DNA of 46,585 bases. Origin: an uncultured Ignavibacteriota bacterium (GTDB taxonomy: Bacteria > Bacteroidota > Ignavibacteria > Palsa-1295). The translations under genes and the position numbers were made by a program. This document shows positions 27,233 through 36,368 of the stretch, one piece after another. Within the stretch, counting starts at the first letter, position 1. Each line of letters begins with the position of its first letter. The notes beneath the pieces are model-generated. The model saw nothing but the letters and a program-made list of their open reading frames with translations, searched no databases and was not told the origin of the DNA. The stretch is taken from assembly GCA_903900335.1 (NCBI GenBank), contig CAIUMP010000003.1:1-46585 (forward strand), read 5' to 3'.

Positions 27233-29811
27233 GGTTCTCTCCTCCCTCTGCTACTTGCGATGCCCGTTGGAAGAAGGCGAATCAGCCTACGCGCCCCGCC
27301 AACACTTATTGCAATGACGGTCAGTGAGCTTATCGGCATTAAGATCGCTGCAATCATGGGTGACAGTAATCCCATGATCGCAAGCGTGAGCCCCAGGGCG
27401 TTATAAAAAACCGAGAAGCCGAGGCTCACCAGTATGACTCGCTTCATCGCGGCAGCGTATCGTAAAAGCCCGGGAAGCGAGGGCAAAGAATCCGCACGCA
27501 TGATGACATCACATGCAGGAACGAGCGTTGCAGTGTCGTCAGTAATAGCGATTGCCACATTCGCTTCCCCCATCGCTCCTGCATCGTTGAGTCCATCACC
27601 AACCATGAGGATGGCATGCCCCGCCGCTCGCTGCCCAGCAATGTGACGAGACTTGGACTCCGGCAAGCAACCGAAGGTCATCCGATCACTACCAAAATAT
27701 GGCTCAAAAAGCACCGCTGCTGAAATAGAATCGGTTTCGCTTCGATCGGAATCACCAGAGATGAGTGCCAGAGAGAATTTTTGCTTCAGTGTTGAAAGCA
27801 TATTCCCAATTCCACTGCGTAGGGCTGGTTTGGATGCGAAGTTTCCAACATATTCGCCATCTATCGCGACCGCCGTTGAGGACGTAGTCGTCACGGGGAT
27901 GCCTACTTGCTCCTTTATGAAGGATGATGAGCCAATAAGGATCCGATGTCCCGATACGTGGCCCTCTATTCCCCGACCTGCCTCTTCACGAATAAAATCA
28001 ACCTCGGCCACTGGTGCCTGGATCAGTGTGCTATGTTTAAATAGTTCGCTAGCGATGGCCCTGCTGATCGGATGAGTGCTATGGGAGGCAACTAGCCGAA
28101 TCGCCTCGCTCTCTTCCGAGGTTAGATTTCGTTGAGCTTGGAAGAAGATCGTGTTCTTGGGAGAGGTCAAGGTGCCGGTCTTGTCAAAAACTATCGTATC
28201 AATTCTACTAAGCTCAAGCAGAATACCCATATTCTTTAGGTATATGCCCACGCTTCCTAAACGACCCATCGCGCTTCCCAGTGTTATAGGAGCGGCAAGC
28301 GTCAGTGCACAGGGACAAGCGATGATGAGCACCGCCGTGAAAATATTGAAGGCCTTCCCCCAGTCTGGCAGCCATACAACGGCTCCGGCAACCGCGACAG
28401 CAATGGCAAAACCTGTGAACCATTGCCCAAATCGGTCGCTGACAGAAGTGTAATGCGAGATCGAGGAAGATTCGTCAGATGCAGATGTGGACGCCGCGCT
28501 CTGGCTTCTCCCCCACATTCCGGCTAGTTCACTGTGTGAGACATCCTTTGTTGCGATCAACTTAACTGCCCTTCCCATGACCTTACCACCCGCGTAGACG
28601 ATGGATCCCCTGAGAGACTCCACCGGGAGAGACTCCCCTGTCACGAAACTATAGTCAATGTAACCTATCTCACTATCGAATACGCTATCGCAGGGTACTA
28701 CTTCACCGTGCCTAACCGAGAGCACATCCCCAATTTTCACGCGTTCGATCGGAATGACTTCAAACGTTTCCGAATCGGGATGCTCATTCGACCTTCGTTG
28801 AACCCTTACAGACAGTGGGAAGAACGAGCGGTAGGTACGATCGAACGAAAGTGCGTCGAAGGCCTTTTGCTGAAAGAGCCTTCCGATGAGAAGGAAGAAC
28901 ACGAGTCCATTGAAGGAATCCAGATAACCTTCACCGTGTCCGCTAACAATATCGAAAACGCTCCGTGAGAAGAGCACTGCTATTCCCAAAGCGACAGGTA
29001 CGTCAAGATTGATTCTCCTTCCTCGGAGTGCTGCTCGCGCCCCAACGAACCATGGCGACGCGCCATAGAACAGAACTGGGACAGACAATGCGACGGAGAG
29101 CGTCCTGAAGACCATCATCAGGGGCCGCTCAAACCCTCCACTGCCAGCGAAGTACTGGGCAATGTACATCATCATCGTGTTGCCAGCAGCAAAGCCTGCA
29201 ATTCCGATACGCGCATACAGCCCACGTGTGGACTCATGCTTCACAGGCATATCACCCTCCAAGTGGAGCATCGGCGCATACCCGATGGATGCGAGCCGTT
29301 CCGCGATCTTTCGAAGGGAAGTAATTCGCGAATCGAAATCGAGTGTGACCGTCTTCCGCATGATATCGACTGTCGCTGCCAACACGCCGTTCTCCAATCG
29401 ATCAAAACGTTCGATTAGCCACACGCAGGAGGCGCAATGCATAGTGGGGATGGTCCAAACAACTCGAGACAATGTGGCGCTTGAGAACGCAAGCAACGTG
29501 TGACCTATCTCGGGATCATCCAGAACTTTGAACTCATCCTCTCGCAGCTCTTTCCGCCTCATGTTCACACCCACGAATGGAGCGGTTTGGAGATTCTCGC
29601 CTCTCTCGTAGTACTCACACAGCCCGTGCTGCGAAAGGATTTCGAACACGGCCTGACACCCGACGCAGCAAAACACGTTGTCGGCATTCCGAATGGCACC
29701 CGCACTCAAAGCATCTCCCCGCTGATCCACGGGCTCACCACAGTGGGCACAGGTGGGAACGGCAGGAGTGCCGGTGATATTACCAGGTGACTGTAGGGTA
29801 GTTTCTTGCAT
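27229..29811 (-). CDS. ccoI: Copper-transporting P-type ATPase CcoI/FixI
   Basis: The 860-residue P1B-type ATPase supplies copper for cbb3 oxidase. It has an N-terminal cysteine-rich domain (C21-x2-C24 and C48-C49-x2-C52), a heavy-metal-associated domain with C126-A-S-C129, and the membrane metal site C499-P-C501. The phosphorylation site is D543 in DKTGTLT, the phosphatase loop is TGES (391-394), and MVGDGLNDAGAM forms the hinge. It is the first gene of the cbb3 operon. Confidence 0.95.
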   Translation of the reverse strand: MQETTLQSPGNITGTPAVPTCAHCGEPVDQRGDALSAGAIRNADNVFCCVGCQAVFEILSQHGLCEYYERGENLQTAPFVGVNMRRKELREDEFKVLDDPEIGHTLLAFSSATLSRVVWTIPTMHCASCVWLIERFDRLENGVLAATVDIMRKTVTLDFDSRITSLRKIAERLASIGYAPMLHLEGDMPVKHESTRGLYARIGIAGFAAGNTMMMYIAQYFAGSGGFERPLMMVFRTLSVALSVPVLFYGASPWFVGARAALRGRRINLDVPVALGIAVLFSRSVFDIVSGHGEGYLDSFNGLVFFLLIGRLFQQKAFDALSFDRTYRSFFPLSVRVQRRSNEHPDSETFEVIPIERVKIGDVLSVRHGEVVPCDSVFDSEIGYIDYSFVTGESLPVESLRGSIVYAGGKVMGRAVKLIATKDVSHSELAGMWGRSQSAASTSASDESSSISHYTSVSDRFGQWFTGFAIAVAVAGAVVWLPDWGKAFNIFTAVLIIACPCALTLAAPITLGSAMGRLGSVGIYLKNMGILLELSRIDTIVFDKTGTLTSPKNTIFFQAQRNLTSEESEAIRLVASHSTHPISRAIASELFKHSTLIQAPVAEVDFIREEAGRGIEGHVSGHRILIGSSSFIKEQVGIPVTTTSSTAVAIDGEYVGNFASKPALRSGIGNMLSTLKQKFSLALISGDSDRSETDSISAAVLFEPYFGSDRMTFGCLPESKSRHIAGQRAAGHAILMVGDGLNDAGAMGEANVAIAITDDTATLVPACDVIMRADSLPSLPGLLRYAAAMKRVILVSLGFSVFYNALGLTLAIMGLLSPMIAAILMPISSLTVIAISVGGARRLIRLLPTGIASSRGRREP

Positions 29812-30496
29812 CGAAATCTGCGGAACAGCGACGGAGGACGGTCATTCAACAAAGCCCTCGTGGATGGTATTCATCCGTGGTTTAATGCTCTGCAATGCTG
29901 TGCCATGAGATGCCTGAGATAAAAACTGCCTAAATCGAGTGATTCCGCTGTTGTAACAAGCAACTTCGTGTTCTGGAGGCGTAAGATTTTTTAACACCCG
30001 CCTTTTAGGCACTAAGATATCTTTACGCCGACTGTGGGACCGCATTTGAATTATATAGAATTGTATGGGCGTTCACAGCATACGCTACAAGCGGATCTCC
30101 GGGCGAAGAAGAAACTTCCGCTGCAATTCGACGCACTGTCATCCGATGTCCTGCGAATTCTGACGCGCTGATCGGTTGAGCACAGCTACCTCCCCAACGA
30201 CCGATGTTGGATTTCGAACCACTCAAAATTCGGGGCAGGGAGCTTGCCTCAGAAGAGTCCATCCATTCGACGTCTTATCGACCAGGCTACTCACTGTTAT
30301 CTCAGCTTTGTTGGAACAGAATTATGCAATGGAGTCGACATGCACAGGGAGAACACCTTGGTTAGAGTACTCGGAACGAGAAAGCAGGAGAGCTTCGGAC
30401 CTAGCTCATCAATGAAAATCGAGCAGCCAAGAATGATCTTGAACCGCTCGAAATCAAATCCGGGGCAATAATAGGCAGAACTGTCCGAGCTAACTC
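29812..30496. other. Long gene-free spacer upstream of ccoI
   Basis: These 685 bases hold no convincing gene on either strand. The minus-strand promoter of the cbb3 operon must lie here if the operon is separate from the upstream cytochrome genes. I looked for an FNR-type TTGAT-N4-ATCAA box and did not find one. Confidence 0.55.
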
Positions 30497-30928
30497 CTAC
30501 GGCTTGTAAGTCGGACTCAGGGTACGGACAAATGCGATCGCCTGAGCGATCTGTTCTTCAGTGAGTTGTGGTTGTCCAGGCATTGTAGGATACCCAAATG
30601 CTGCACCACCATTCTTCACAACATCGTGGATGTGGCGGTTGGTGAGCTTATCCATATAGGCACCGTTAGAATGGTCGCGCGGCTTTGGATTCAGCGCAAC
30701 GGAAGCTGGGCCATCACCCTTGCCTCGTGGTCCGTGACACGGTGCACAGGTATGCTGGTACAAGCTGTCACCCTTGACGATGTTGTCTGGTGTCATCGCA
30801 ACATCGAACGGAGTTTCGGCCGCTGCGGGTTTGTTGGTATCGTCGCTGTTCAGCTTCTCATCTTTCCCGCATGAAGCAACGGCGATAATCAGAAAGAGCC
30901 CGAGGATAACACGCAAAAGTGTGTTCAT
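30497..30928 (-). CDS. Monoheme cytochrome c lipoprotein
   Basis: A 143-residue lipoprotein starting MNTLLRVILGLFLIIAVASC, with the lipidated Cys at 20. The heme site is C61-A-P-C64-H65 in a class I cytochrome c domain, with a likely Met ligand in GYPTMPGQPQ. The frame extends upstream to an ATG at 30970 but only the internal ATG yields a leader. It probably carries electrons in the periplasm, plausibly toward the cbb3 oxidase. It is 160 bp downstream of the diheme cytochrome gene. Confidence 0.87.
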   Translation of the reverse strand: MNTLLRVILGLFLIIAVASCGKDEKLNSDDTNKPAAAETPFDVAMTPDNIVKGDSLYQHTCAPCHGPRGKGDGPASVALNPKPRDHSNGAYMDKLTNRHIHDVVKNGGAAFGYPTMPGQPQLTEEQIAQAIAFVRTLSPTYKP

Positions 30929-31088
30929 TTTGTTTTGAGTTTCGAAATAAATGCAAAAACGTCGGGTCATAGGAAATTGCGCGAATCGGATAAACGCATT
31001 ACCCCGTTACCTCTGAAAGCACGTTGACCATGCAGAAGTGCTACTGAAAAAGCTGCATTCCGCAGGTTAGCTCCAGCTCGAATCATCC

Positions 31089-31928
31089 TCATTTCGAGCC
31101 GTGTGCCATCAGGATACTATCCGCGCCCGCGCCATCCATGTACTGGTCCGTGTTCTGCAGGGACCAAACATAATTTGCCAAGTGCCAACGATCCGTTTCA
31201 CTCAGCGTCTGTGCGTAGGATGGCATCGGCGTACCGTTGAGACCGGTTGAAAAGATCCGAAAGATATCCAGCGCACTTCGACCGAATTTAAAGTTTGATA
31301 GATTCGTCAGATCGGTAGGCATGATCTGATTCCCAAAATCGTCAACGTGAGTTCCCGCGGCAGGCCCATCGCCTTGGCCTCGAATGCCATGACAATTCGC
31401 ACACTGCATTTGCAAATAGAGTGTTCTTCCCTTCGCGAGGCTTTGCGGCGATGGCAGTACTTCCGCCCCCACGTTCAGGACATCAAGTGGGTATTCCGTG
31501 GAATCCGCGAATCGCGATGAGAACATCTTGATATACTGTACGATTGACCAGCGATCCCCAGGTGCCATCGCCTTGAAAGGAGGCATTGCGGTGTTGTGGA
31601 TGCCCGATGTGATTGTGCGATATAAGTCGTAATCTGTCGGGAGCTGGCCGCTTGCCGTCGAACGGTTCAGGTAGATTCCACGGCGTAGGTCGCGTGGAGA
31701 ATTTCGAAGGTTGACTTCGATCGGCCCATTGCCGGAGCCGTCCGCACCGTGGCACGGCGAGCAGGAAATGTTGAACATTAGCTTGCCACGTTCGAGCGTT
31801 GCGTTCGAAGTCGGCGCGCTCGTCATGGCGACTGGATCAGTGCCCAGAGTTGCAGCTCCGTTACTTGAAGCAATAGTAAAGCCCACGAGACCAAGCGCGG
31901 CGACGACTGTTAGTGATTGTAAGTACAT
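31089..31928 (-). CDS. Periplasmic diheme cytochrome c
   Basis: The 279-residue exported protein starts at the ATG at 31928, preceded by AAGGAG at good spacing; the longer frame has no leader. Two tandem cytochrome c domains carry C56-S-P-C59-H60 and C176-A-N-C179-H180, with likely Met ligands in TAMPPFKAM and TPMPSYAQ. It would move electrons through the periplasm. It follows the fused cytochrome-barrel gene by 16 bases and is likely cotranscribed with it. Confidence 0.88.
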   Translation of the reverse strand: MYLQSLTVVAALGLVGFTIASSNGAATLGTDPVAMTSAPTSNATLERGKLMFNISCSPCHGADGSGNGPIEVNLRNSPRDLRRGIYLNRSTASGQLPTDYDLYRTITSGIHNTAMPPFKAMAPGDRWSIVQYIKMFSSRFADSTEYPLDVLNVGAEVLPSPQSLAKGRTLYLQMQCANCHGIRGQGDGPAAGTHVDDFGNQIMPTDLTNLSNFKFGRSALDIFRIFSTGLNGTPMPSYAQTLSETDRWHLANYVWSLQNTDQYMDGAGADSILMAHGSK

Positions 31929-31944
31929 AGTGTTCTCCTTGAGC

Positions 31945-33171
31945 TTAAAATCCGAACAGAATTCCTGCGCCAAAAGTAGTAGTTGTCTTATCAACGCCAG
32001 CGGGTGGCTGAGTTTCCATTAGCGTCGTGTAGACACCGGTGAGTACGACGTTCGGCAGTAGATGATAGTGGAACCCCACGTCGATCTGATGCTGATTGTC
32101 GCTGACCTCCTTCTGGTTCATCCAGTCGTAACGTCCATATAGATAGAACTTCTCGGGAACAATGATGACGTTGAGTCCAGCGAAGCCCCCGACCATTGTG
32201 TAGGCACCCCCAGCTGTATCCACTTTATCGTCCTTGCCAATTGAGTACTCTCCGAAGAGATCAAATCGCTTTGTCCATGGATCATAGATCTCCGCATCCA
32301 CTCCTGCTCTAGTTACTCGGTTCGACCAGGGTGTTGCAGACATACTTGTGTCAGTGATGTCCTGTACTCCGGTGTAATAGAATCCTCCGAAACGCATCGG
32401 CGCGTTATTAATATAAACCGTCTGATCGAGCGAGCCGAAAACCGCTCGTGCCGTATTGAGATCGATATCGCTCTTCGTCCCACCAGTCGCCCCCACTTCC
32501 CAGCGTAGTCCTTCGCTGATAGCGTACAGGGTACCGTAAGCTGAGACTCCAAAGGTAGGGTCAGCTGCCGCAAACAGGTCGTTGGCTGTCTTCCCGGCTA
32601 ACGGATCATACGTGTCAACCAGCGGATCAGCGCCAGTCAGTAGAACATTCTTCAAGAATCCTGAAAAGATCCTGAATTTGCCAAGCCGAAAATTCAGTGA
32701 ACCCGTGCCATCGTTAAGCACATCCGAGTAGATCAAATGCGCTGCCTCTACTTCGATCGAAGTGGAGCCATTCGCAATGATGATCGGCACCGCGGCGAAA
32801 TAGGAAAAGTGAGAACCCAACGAAGCTGAACTGAAGAGCCCTACTTCGATCCCAGAAAAGGTATTCTGAATTCCGAATGTGGTGTCGAGGATATTGTCAT
32901 GAGTCTGCGTATGCAGAACCATCGGCGTAGCAAGAATCCCCAGAGCAGCGGTGGGCTGATCGGCCTGGGCAAATTTCTCACTTGTGCCTGGCAATTGGAA
33001 TCCATTCGCTTGAAAACGCCGACCAAACTCATTCAATAGCGGTTCCGTCGTGTGACACGTAAAGCACGTCGTGTTGTACTTTCGCGCGAACAGAGGAATC
33101 GCGTGTGATTCCGAGACGAGACAACTAAGGAAGACAACGACAAGTAGAAAGGCGACAGCTAGTTTCTTCAT
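31945..33171 (-). CDS. Fused monoheme cytochrome/outer-membrane barrel, Cyc2-like
   Basis: The 408-residue protein has a signal peptide (cleavage after SHA, residue 24), then directly IPLFARKYNTTCFTCH with one heme site (C36-x2-C39-H40) and LLNEFGRRFQANGF. The remaining 350 residues are transmembrane-strand-like and end in a barrel-type phenylalanine (FGAGILFGF). This is the architecture of Cyc2, the outer-membrane iron oxidase, in which a small cytochrome plugs a porin. Other fused cytochrome-porins share the plan, so iron oxidation is a hypothesis. Its ATG overlaps the upstream cupredoxin stop (ATGA), and the diheme cytochrome follows. No second heme is present. Confidence 0.75.
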   Translation of the reverse strand: MKKLAVAFLLVVVFLSCLVSESHAIPLFARKYNTTCFTCHTTEPLLNEFGRRFQANGFQLPGTSEKFAQADQPTAALGILATPMVLHTQTHDNILDTTFGIQNTFSGIEVGLFSSASLGSHFSYFAAVPIIIANGSTSIEVEAAHLIYSDVLNDGTGSLNFRLGKFRIFSGFLKNVLLTGADPLVDTYDPLAGKTANDLFAAADPTFGVSAYGTLYAISEGLRWEVGATGGTKSDIDLNTARAVFGSLDQTVYINNAPMRFGGFYYTGVQDITDTSMSATPWSNRVTRAGVDAEIYDPWTKRFDLFGEYSIGKDDKVDTAGGAYTMVGGFAGLNVIIVPEKFYLYGRYDWMNQKEVSDNQHQIDVGFHYHLLPNVVLTGVYTTLMETQPPAGVDKTTTTFGAGILFGF

Positions 33172-33974
33172 TTCAATTCAAAGTCTGTTATTGCTCCTCC
33201 CCCTGCAGGGACTGTTACCTGGTGTTGTTCGACGATTGCTCCAGAAAAGACTGGACGACCGCCCGGCTGTGTATCTACCGTCTTCCATCCTTCATGCCAC
33301 ATAACAACGGTGTACGTTCCGGGCGGGAGACCATCGATTGAATAGGATCCATCCGCCTTCGTGACGGCCGCGTACGGATTGTCTGTTACCCAGATCCACG
33401 AAGACATCCATGTATGACCAGCATCGCACTCAACATTAACCATTCCGGCCTTCCGCAGTTGCTGATCCGATGATTGGTCCTTGGTCGGCTGTGCGAAGTT
33501 GAACGCCGTGGAGCGGTCGTTGCCTATAAAGTAGTATCCATGCACATTGTGAAGGACTGGATCCTTATTAACGAACGTGACCGAAGCTCCGCGAGAAGCG
33601 ATCGCCATGTGCGGGGTGTAGCCGCAATCCACTTGAGTAATAGTCGGCGCGGGGAAATTTGCTTTGCCAGCGGGTGGATTCGCAATATATACCAACGTGT
33701 ATTCGACTCCGCCATTTTTTCCAACTACCAGTCTGTCGTAGGAATGCGTCTTTCCACACACTTCAGGGGAGATACACTTGGCGCGGTCAAGTTTCGGAGC
33801 AGCACCCGAAAAGCGAACGCTGCCTGTTATCGAAGCCCCCGCTGCAGGTGCTTTCTGGCTCTGCGGTATCAGCAAGAATCCAAAGCTGGTGACCGCACAG
33901 AGAAGTATTAAGAATGCGAGATCACTCTTCGAAATAAAGGGCTCTCGGAGCCGTGCATCTGTTACTTTCATCAT
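33168..33974 (-). CDS. Membrane-anchored cupredoxin-like copper protein
   Basis: The 268-residue protein has one N-terminal membrane segment (about 18-36) and a periplasmic cupredoxin-like domain. Type 1 copper ligands are likely H142 or H145 in PVLHNVHGYYF, C183, H187 and M190 in VECDAGHTWM. A C-terminal carboxypeptidase-regulatory-like beta domain follows (KADGSYSIDGLPPGTYTVVMWHEGW). The ATG at 33974 has AAGGAGAG upstream. It heads the cytochrome cluster and is coupled to the Cyc2-like gene by a 4-base overlap, which suggests it exchanges electrons with that protein or the diheme cytochrome. Confidence 0.8.
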   Translation of the reverse strand: MMKVTDARLREPFISKSDLAFLILLCAVTSFGFLLIPQSQKAPAAGASITGSVRFSGAAPKLDRAKCISPEVCGKTHSYDRLVVGKNGGVEYTLVYIANPPAGKANFPAPTITQVDCGYTPHMAIASRGASVTFVNKDPVLHNVHGYYFIGNDRSTAFNFAQPTKDQSSDQQLRKAGMVNVECDAGHTWMSSWIWVTDNPYAAVTKADGSYSIDGLPPGTYTVVMWHEGWKTVDTQPGGRPVFSGAIVEQHQVTVPAGGGAITDFELK

Positions 33975-34278
33975 TGGTATCTCTCCTTAGTTGTTGTTGG
34001 ACTCGTCCGTTAGCAAGACACCCAAATCCATTAATAGACTATCCTTGACAATCATGCCAACCCAATTCCTTTACACTAACCCCCGCTTCCGTTCAATATC
34101 TGTACTCCATTTTGCAGTACCGTTAAATACTTTAACAGCCATGTAAGAAATTCTTACTATGTTTAGGTTCCAACTCGGATAATGTGGGTGATGTTGACAA
34201 ACATTAGCCTAGGGGTCCGTGAACATGAACATGCTACGTTGATTAGACGTTAACCCTCGCAAGACCACAAAACCTACG
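33975..34278. other. Divergent intergenic region between cupredoxin and nnrS
   Basis: This 304-base region separates two divergent genes and should contain both promoters. It holds two matched dyads (listed separately). TTGACA sequences at 34045-34050 and 34194-34199 lack a convincing -10 at normal spacing, so I do not call promoters. Confidence 0.6.
34122..34157. promoter_or_regulatory. Two 15-bp operator-like dyads, 21 bp apart
   Basis: GTTAAA-TAC-TTTAAC (34122-34136) and GTAAGA-AAT-TCTTAC (34143-34157) are both perfect palindromes sharing the form GTWARA-N3-TYTWAC. Their centres are 21 bp apart, two turns of B-DNA, so two dimers would bind the same face. They sit midway between the divergent cupredoxin and nnrS genes. 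The cognate regulator is unknown; a redox or nitric-oxide regulator is a guess from context. Confidence 0.5.
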
Positions 34279-35472
34279 ATGACAATTCCGAAAACGCCGG
34301 CACCTCGCACCGCCACCCCACCAGATCCCTATCTCATCTTTTTCCCCCTTGGCATCGTGTTAGGATTTGCTGGAGTCATTGTATGGCCCTTGTTCTACCT
34401 GGGATTCACGGATGGATTTTGGGGTCTGTCCCATGCCTTTATCCAATCTAACGGATTCTTGTTCTGCTTCATTGCTGGGTTTCTTCTGACAGCTGTACCC
34501 AAATTCACAGGCACTGAGGCACCAACGCTTTCGTCCCAGATCTCACTGGCTACCTTCATTACGATAGGAGCTATCGCCTTCGAACTTCAATCCTACGCGG
34601 TTGGCCAAACCGCTTTCCTCGTTTCTTACACAATGCTTTTCGTCTTGCTGCTTCAGCGCTACCTCCGACGACACGGAGCGCTTCCCGTGACATTCTCCCT
34701 CGTTGGAATTGCACTCCTCACTGGAATGCTTGGCACCATCATCAACGCGCTCGCCGCATTCGAAGTGCTGCACTCCGGCTGGATCACCGCGGGCAAACGC
34801 TCCCTAACCGAAGGAATGACCCTCATGCTCGTCCTGGGTGTTGGCGGCTTCCTCGGACCTCGACTGCTCGGCTTCGACCGACTACCCGTAGTCCAGATCG
34901 CGGGTGTGGCCGGGCCGAAAGGCAGGCTCCTACCGGAGTCGCCTCGCTACCTCTTTATCATTGCCGGAGTGACTCTCCTGTTTTCGATTGCCTTCGAATA
35001 CGGGCTCGGAGTCACCTGGATGCCATTTCTCCGAGCCATCGTCGCCACGGTAGTCATTGCCGCCACGATGGAGCCCTGGAAATTCCCGCTCGTCCGATCT
35101 ACCCTCTCCTGGTGTGTCTGGACCGCCAACTGGCTCCTCATCTTTGGCCTATGGCTCGCAGCATTCCTGCCAATCTATCGTGTGGACATGATGCATATTA
35201 CCTTCATCGGAGGCTTTTCCCTACTTATTCTTGCCGTTGGCATGAGGGTCACCCTTTCCCATGGAGGACACGGGCTTACCGCCGAACTCAAGAACTGGCC
35301 ACTCCGAGTGGGACTCATCACTGGCACGATCGCAATGCTCGCCCGAGTAGGGGCACCTTTCTCTCCGGAAAGCACAGCCCGCCACCTGATTTACGCAGCA
35401 ACCCTCTGGATGATCGGGCTCGGATTCTGGGGTTGGAGAATATTCCGGCTCATCACCTCACGCCGGAAATAG
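34279..35472 (+). CDS. nnrS: NnrS-family membrane protein
   Basis: A 397-residue protein with about twelve hydrophobic segments. It carries NnrS family features: FFPLGIVLGFAGVIVWPLFYLG, HAFIQSNGFLFCFIAGFLLTAVPKFTG and HITFIGGFSLLILAVGMRVTLSHGGHG. NnrS proteins are heme/copper membrane proteins that lessen nitric-oxide stress. It is divergent from the cupredoxin-cytochrome operon and shares its control region, hinting at coregulation with respiration. Confidence 0.88.
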   Translation: MTIPKTPAPRTATPPDPYLIFFPLGIVLGFAGVIVWPLFYLGFTDGFWGLSHAFIQSNGFLFCFIAGFLLTAVPKFTGTEAPTLSSQISLATFITIGAIAFELQSYAVGQTAFLVSYTMLFVLLLQRYLRRHGALPVTFSLVGIALLTGMLGTIINALAAFEVLHSGWITAGKRSLTEGMTLMLVLGVGGFLGPRLLGFDRLPVVQIAGVAGPKGRLLPESPRYLFIIAGVTLLFSIAFEYGLGVTWMPFLRAIVATVVIAATMEPWKFPLVRSTLSWCVWTANWLLIFGLWLAAFLPIYRVDMMHITFIGGFSLLILAVGMRVTLSHGGHGLTAELKNWPLRVGLITGTIAMLARVGAPFSPESTARHLIYAATLWMIGLGFWGWRIFRLITSRRK

Positions 35473-35664
35473 CTGTCTCACACCCAGCTGTTCGCCACTC
35501 CGGGCACGCGCAAACACATTATGTTGTGTGATGTAAATTCGCGATTCATGAACTTCTCATATAAATCAACAACTTACAGCTTTTTGTCTATAAGACAGAA
35601 AGCACTTTCCATAAATATTTTGCGGTTCCCGAATTCCCAAGCCAACAGCAGAATTCTGAAAATC

Positions 35665-35689
35665 GTAGGTCGGGCAGCCCTGCCCCTAC
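35665..35689. repeat. GTAG...CTAC repeat overlapping a stop codon
   Basis: An imperfect palindrome beginning GTAGGTCGGGCAG and ending CTGCCCCTAC. Its right arm contains the TAG stop (35686-35688) of the T9SS-cargo gene. It belongs to the same general type as the repeat at the groES stop. Confidence 0.75.
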
Positions 35690-36351
35690 TTGACCACCTC
35701 GAACTTCACCACACGGCGAAGTGCAGCATTCTGGAACTGCGCATAGTAGGTGCCGCAAGGCAGCTTAGAGCAATCCAACGACGCGCAGAGGCCGATGTCC
35801 CCGGATGGGGTAGCATCGTAGAGCGTGGTGATCTTCTCGCCCTTCGCGCTCACAACATCTACGACCACCGGCACGCCATCCGGCAACTCCTCCACGCAGA
35901 TGTGAGCGATTCCCGTGACGGGGTTCGGGTGGACGGTGAGGGTAATACCCTTCTGCGCAGTGTTCACAGCGGACGTGACACGCGGAGCGGCGGAGCTGGG
36001 CTGCTGGATGGTAAAGAACGTGCGCGAGAAAGCGGTACCACGCGCCGGGTCGCTTGAAACCAGCTTGACCCGGAATTTCTGCCCCTCAAGATAGGAAGGT
36101 ACTACCCATGACAGGTGTCCCTCTTCTGCGGGCACGTTGGAGAAGATAGTACTCCACTTGCCCTTACCGCCGTCCCAAAGGGAGAGTGAAAGCATGCCTT
36201 TCGCGAGGTGGGTATCCCAAGATATTTCCTTTCTTGTACCGGCTTGAATCACTTCACCTCCGATTGGTGAAGTGATGACTGTTTGGGAACTCGCTGAAGC
36301 CGCGAAAATTAAAACAATTGTTATGGTGGCAGTCTGACGCAGAATGTTCAT
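35686..36351 (-). CDS. Small T9SS-cargo protein with Kre9/Knh1-like domain
   Basis: The 221-residue secreted protein has a signal peptide ending near SASSQ. An N-terminal beta domain (SPIGGEVIQAGTRKEISWD ... FFTIQQP) resembles the Ser-Thr-rich GPI-anchored/Kre9-like domain. The C terminus is a type A T9SS sorting domain: LTVHPNPVTGIAHI, VVVDVVSAKGEKI and YYAQFQNAALRRVVKFEVVK. It is therefore likely exported by the type IX system, though no T9SS machinery genes are in the window. Its stop lies inside a palindromic repeat. Confidence 0.85.
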   Translation of the reverse strand: MNILRQTATITIVLIFAASASSQTVITSPIGGEVIQAGTRKEISWDTHLAKGMLSLSLWDGGKGKWSTIFSNVPAEEGHLSWVVPSYLEGQKFRVKLVSSDPARGTAFSRTFFTIQQPSSAAPRVTSAVNTAQKGITLTVHPNPVTGIAHICVEELPDGVPVVVDVVSAKGEKITTLYDATPSGDIGLCASLDCSKLPCGTYYAQFQNAALRRVVKFEVVK

Positions 36352-36368
36352 AGTTTAGTTAGAAAAAA

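Noticed and set aside
29812-30496. Possible genes or FNR box upstream of ccoI
   Set aside because: No frame looked like a protein and no TTGAT-N4-ATCAA was found.
34045-34077. Sigma-70 promoter with TTGACA
   Set aside because: The best -10 candidate is 21 bases away and weak.
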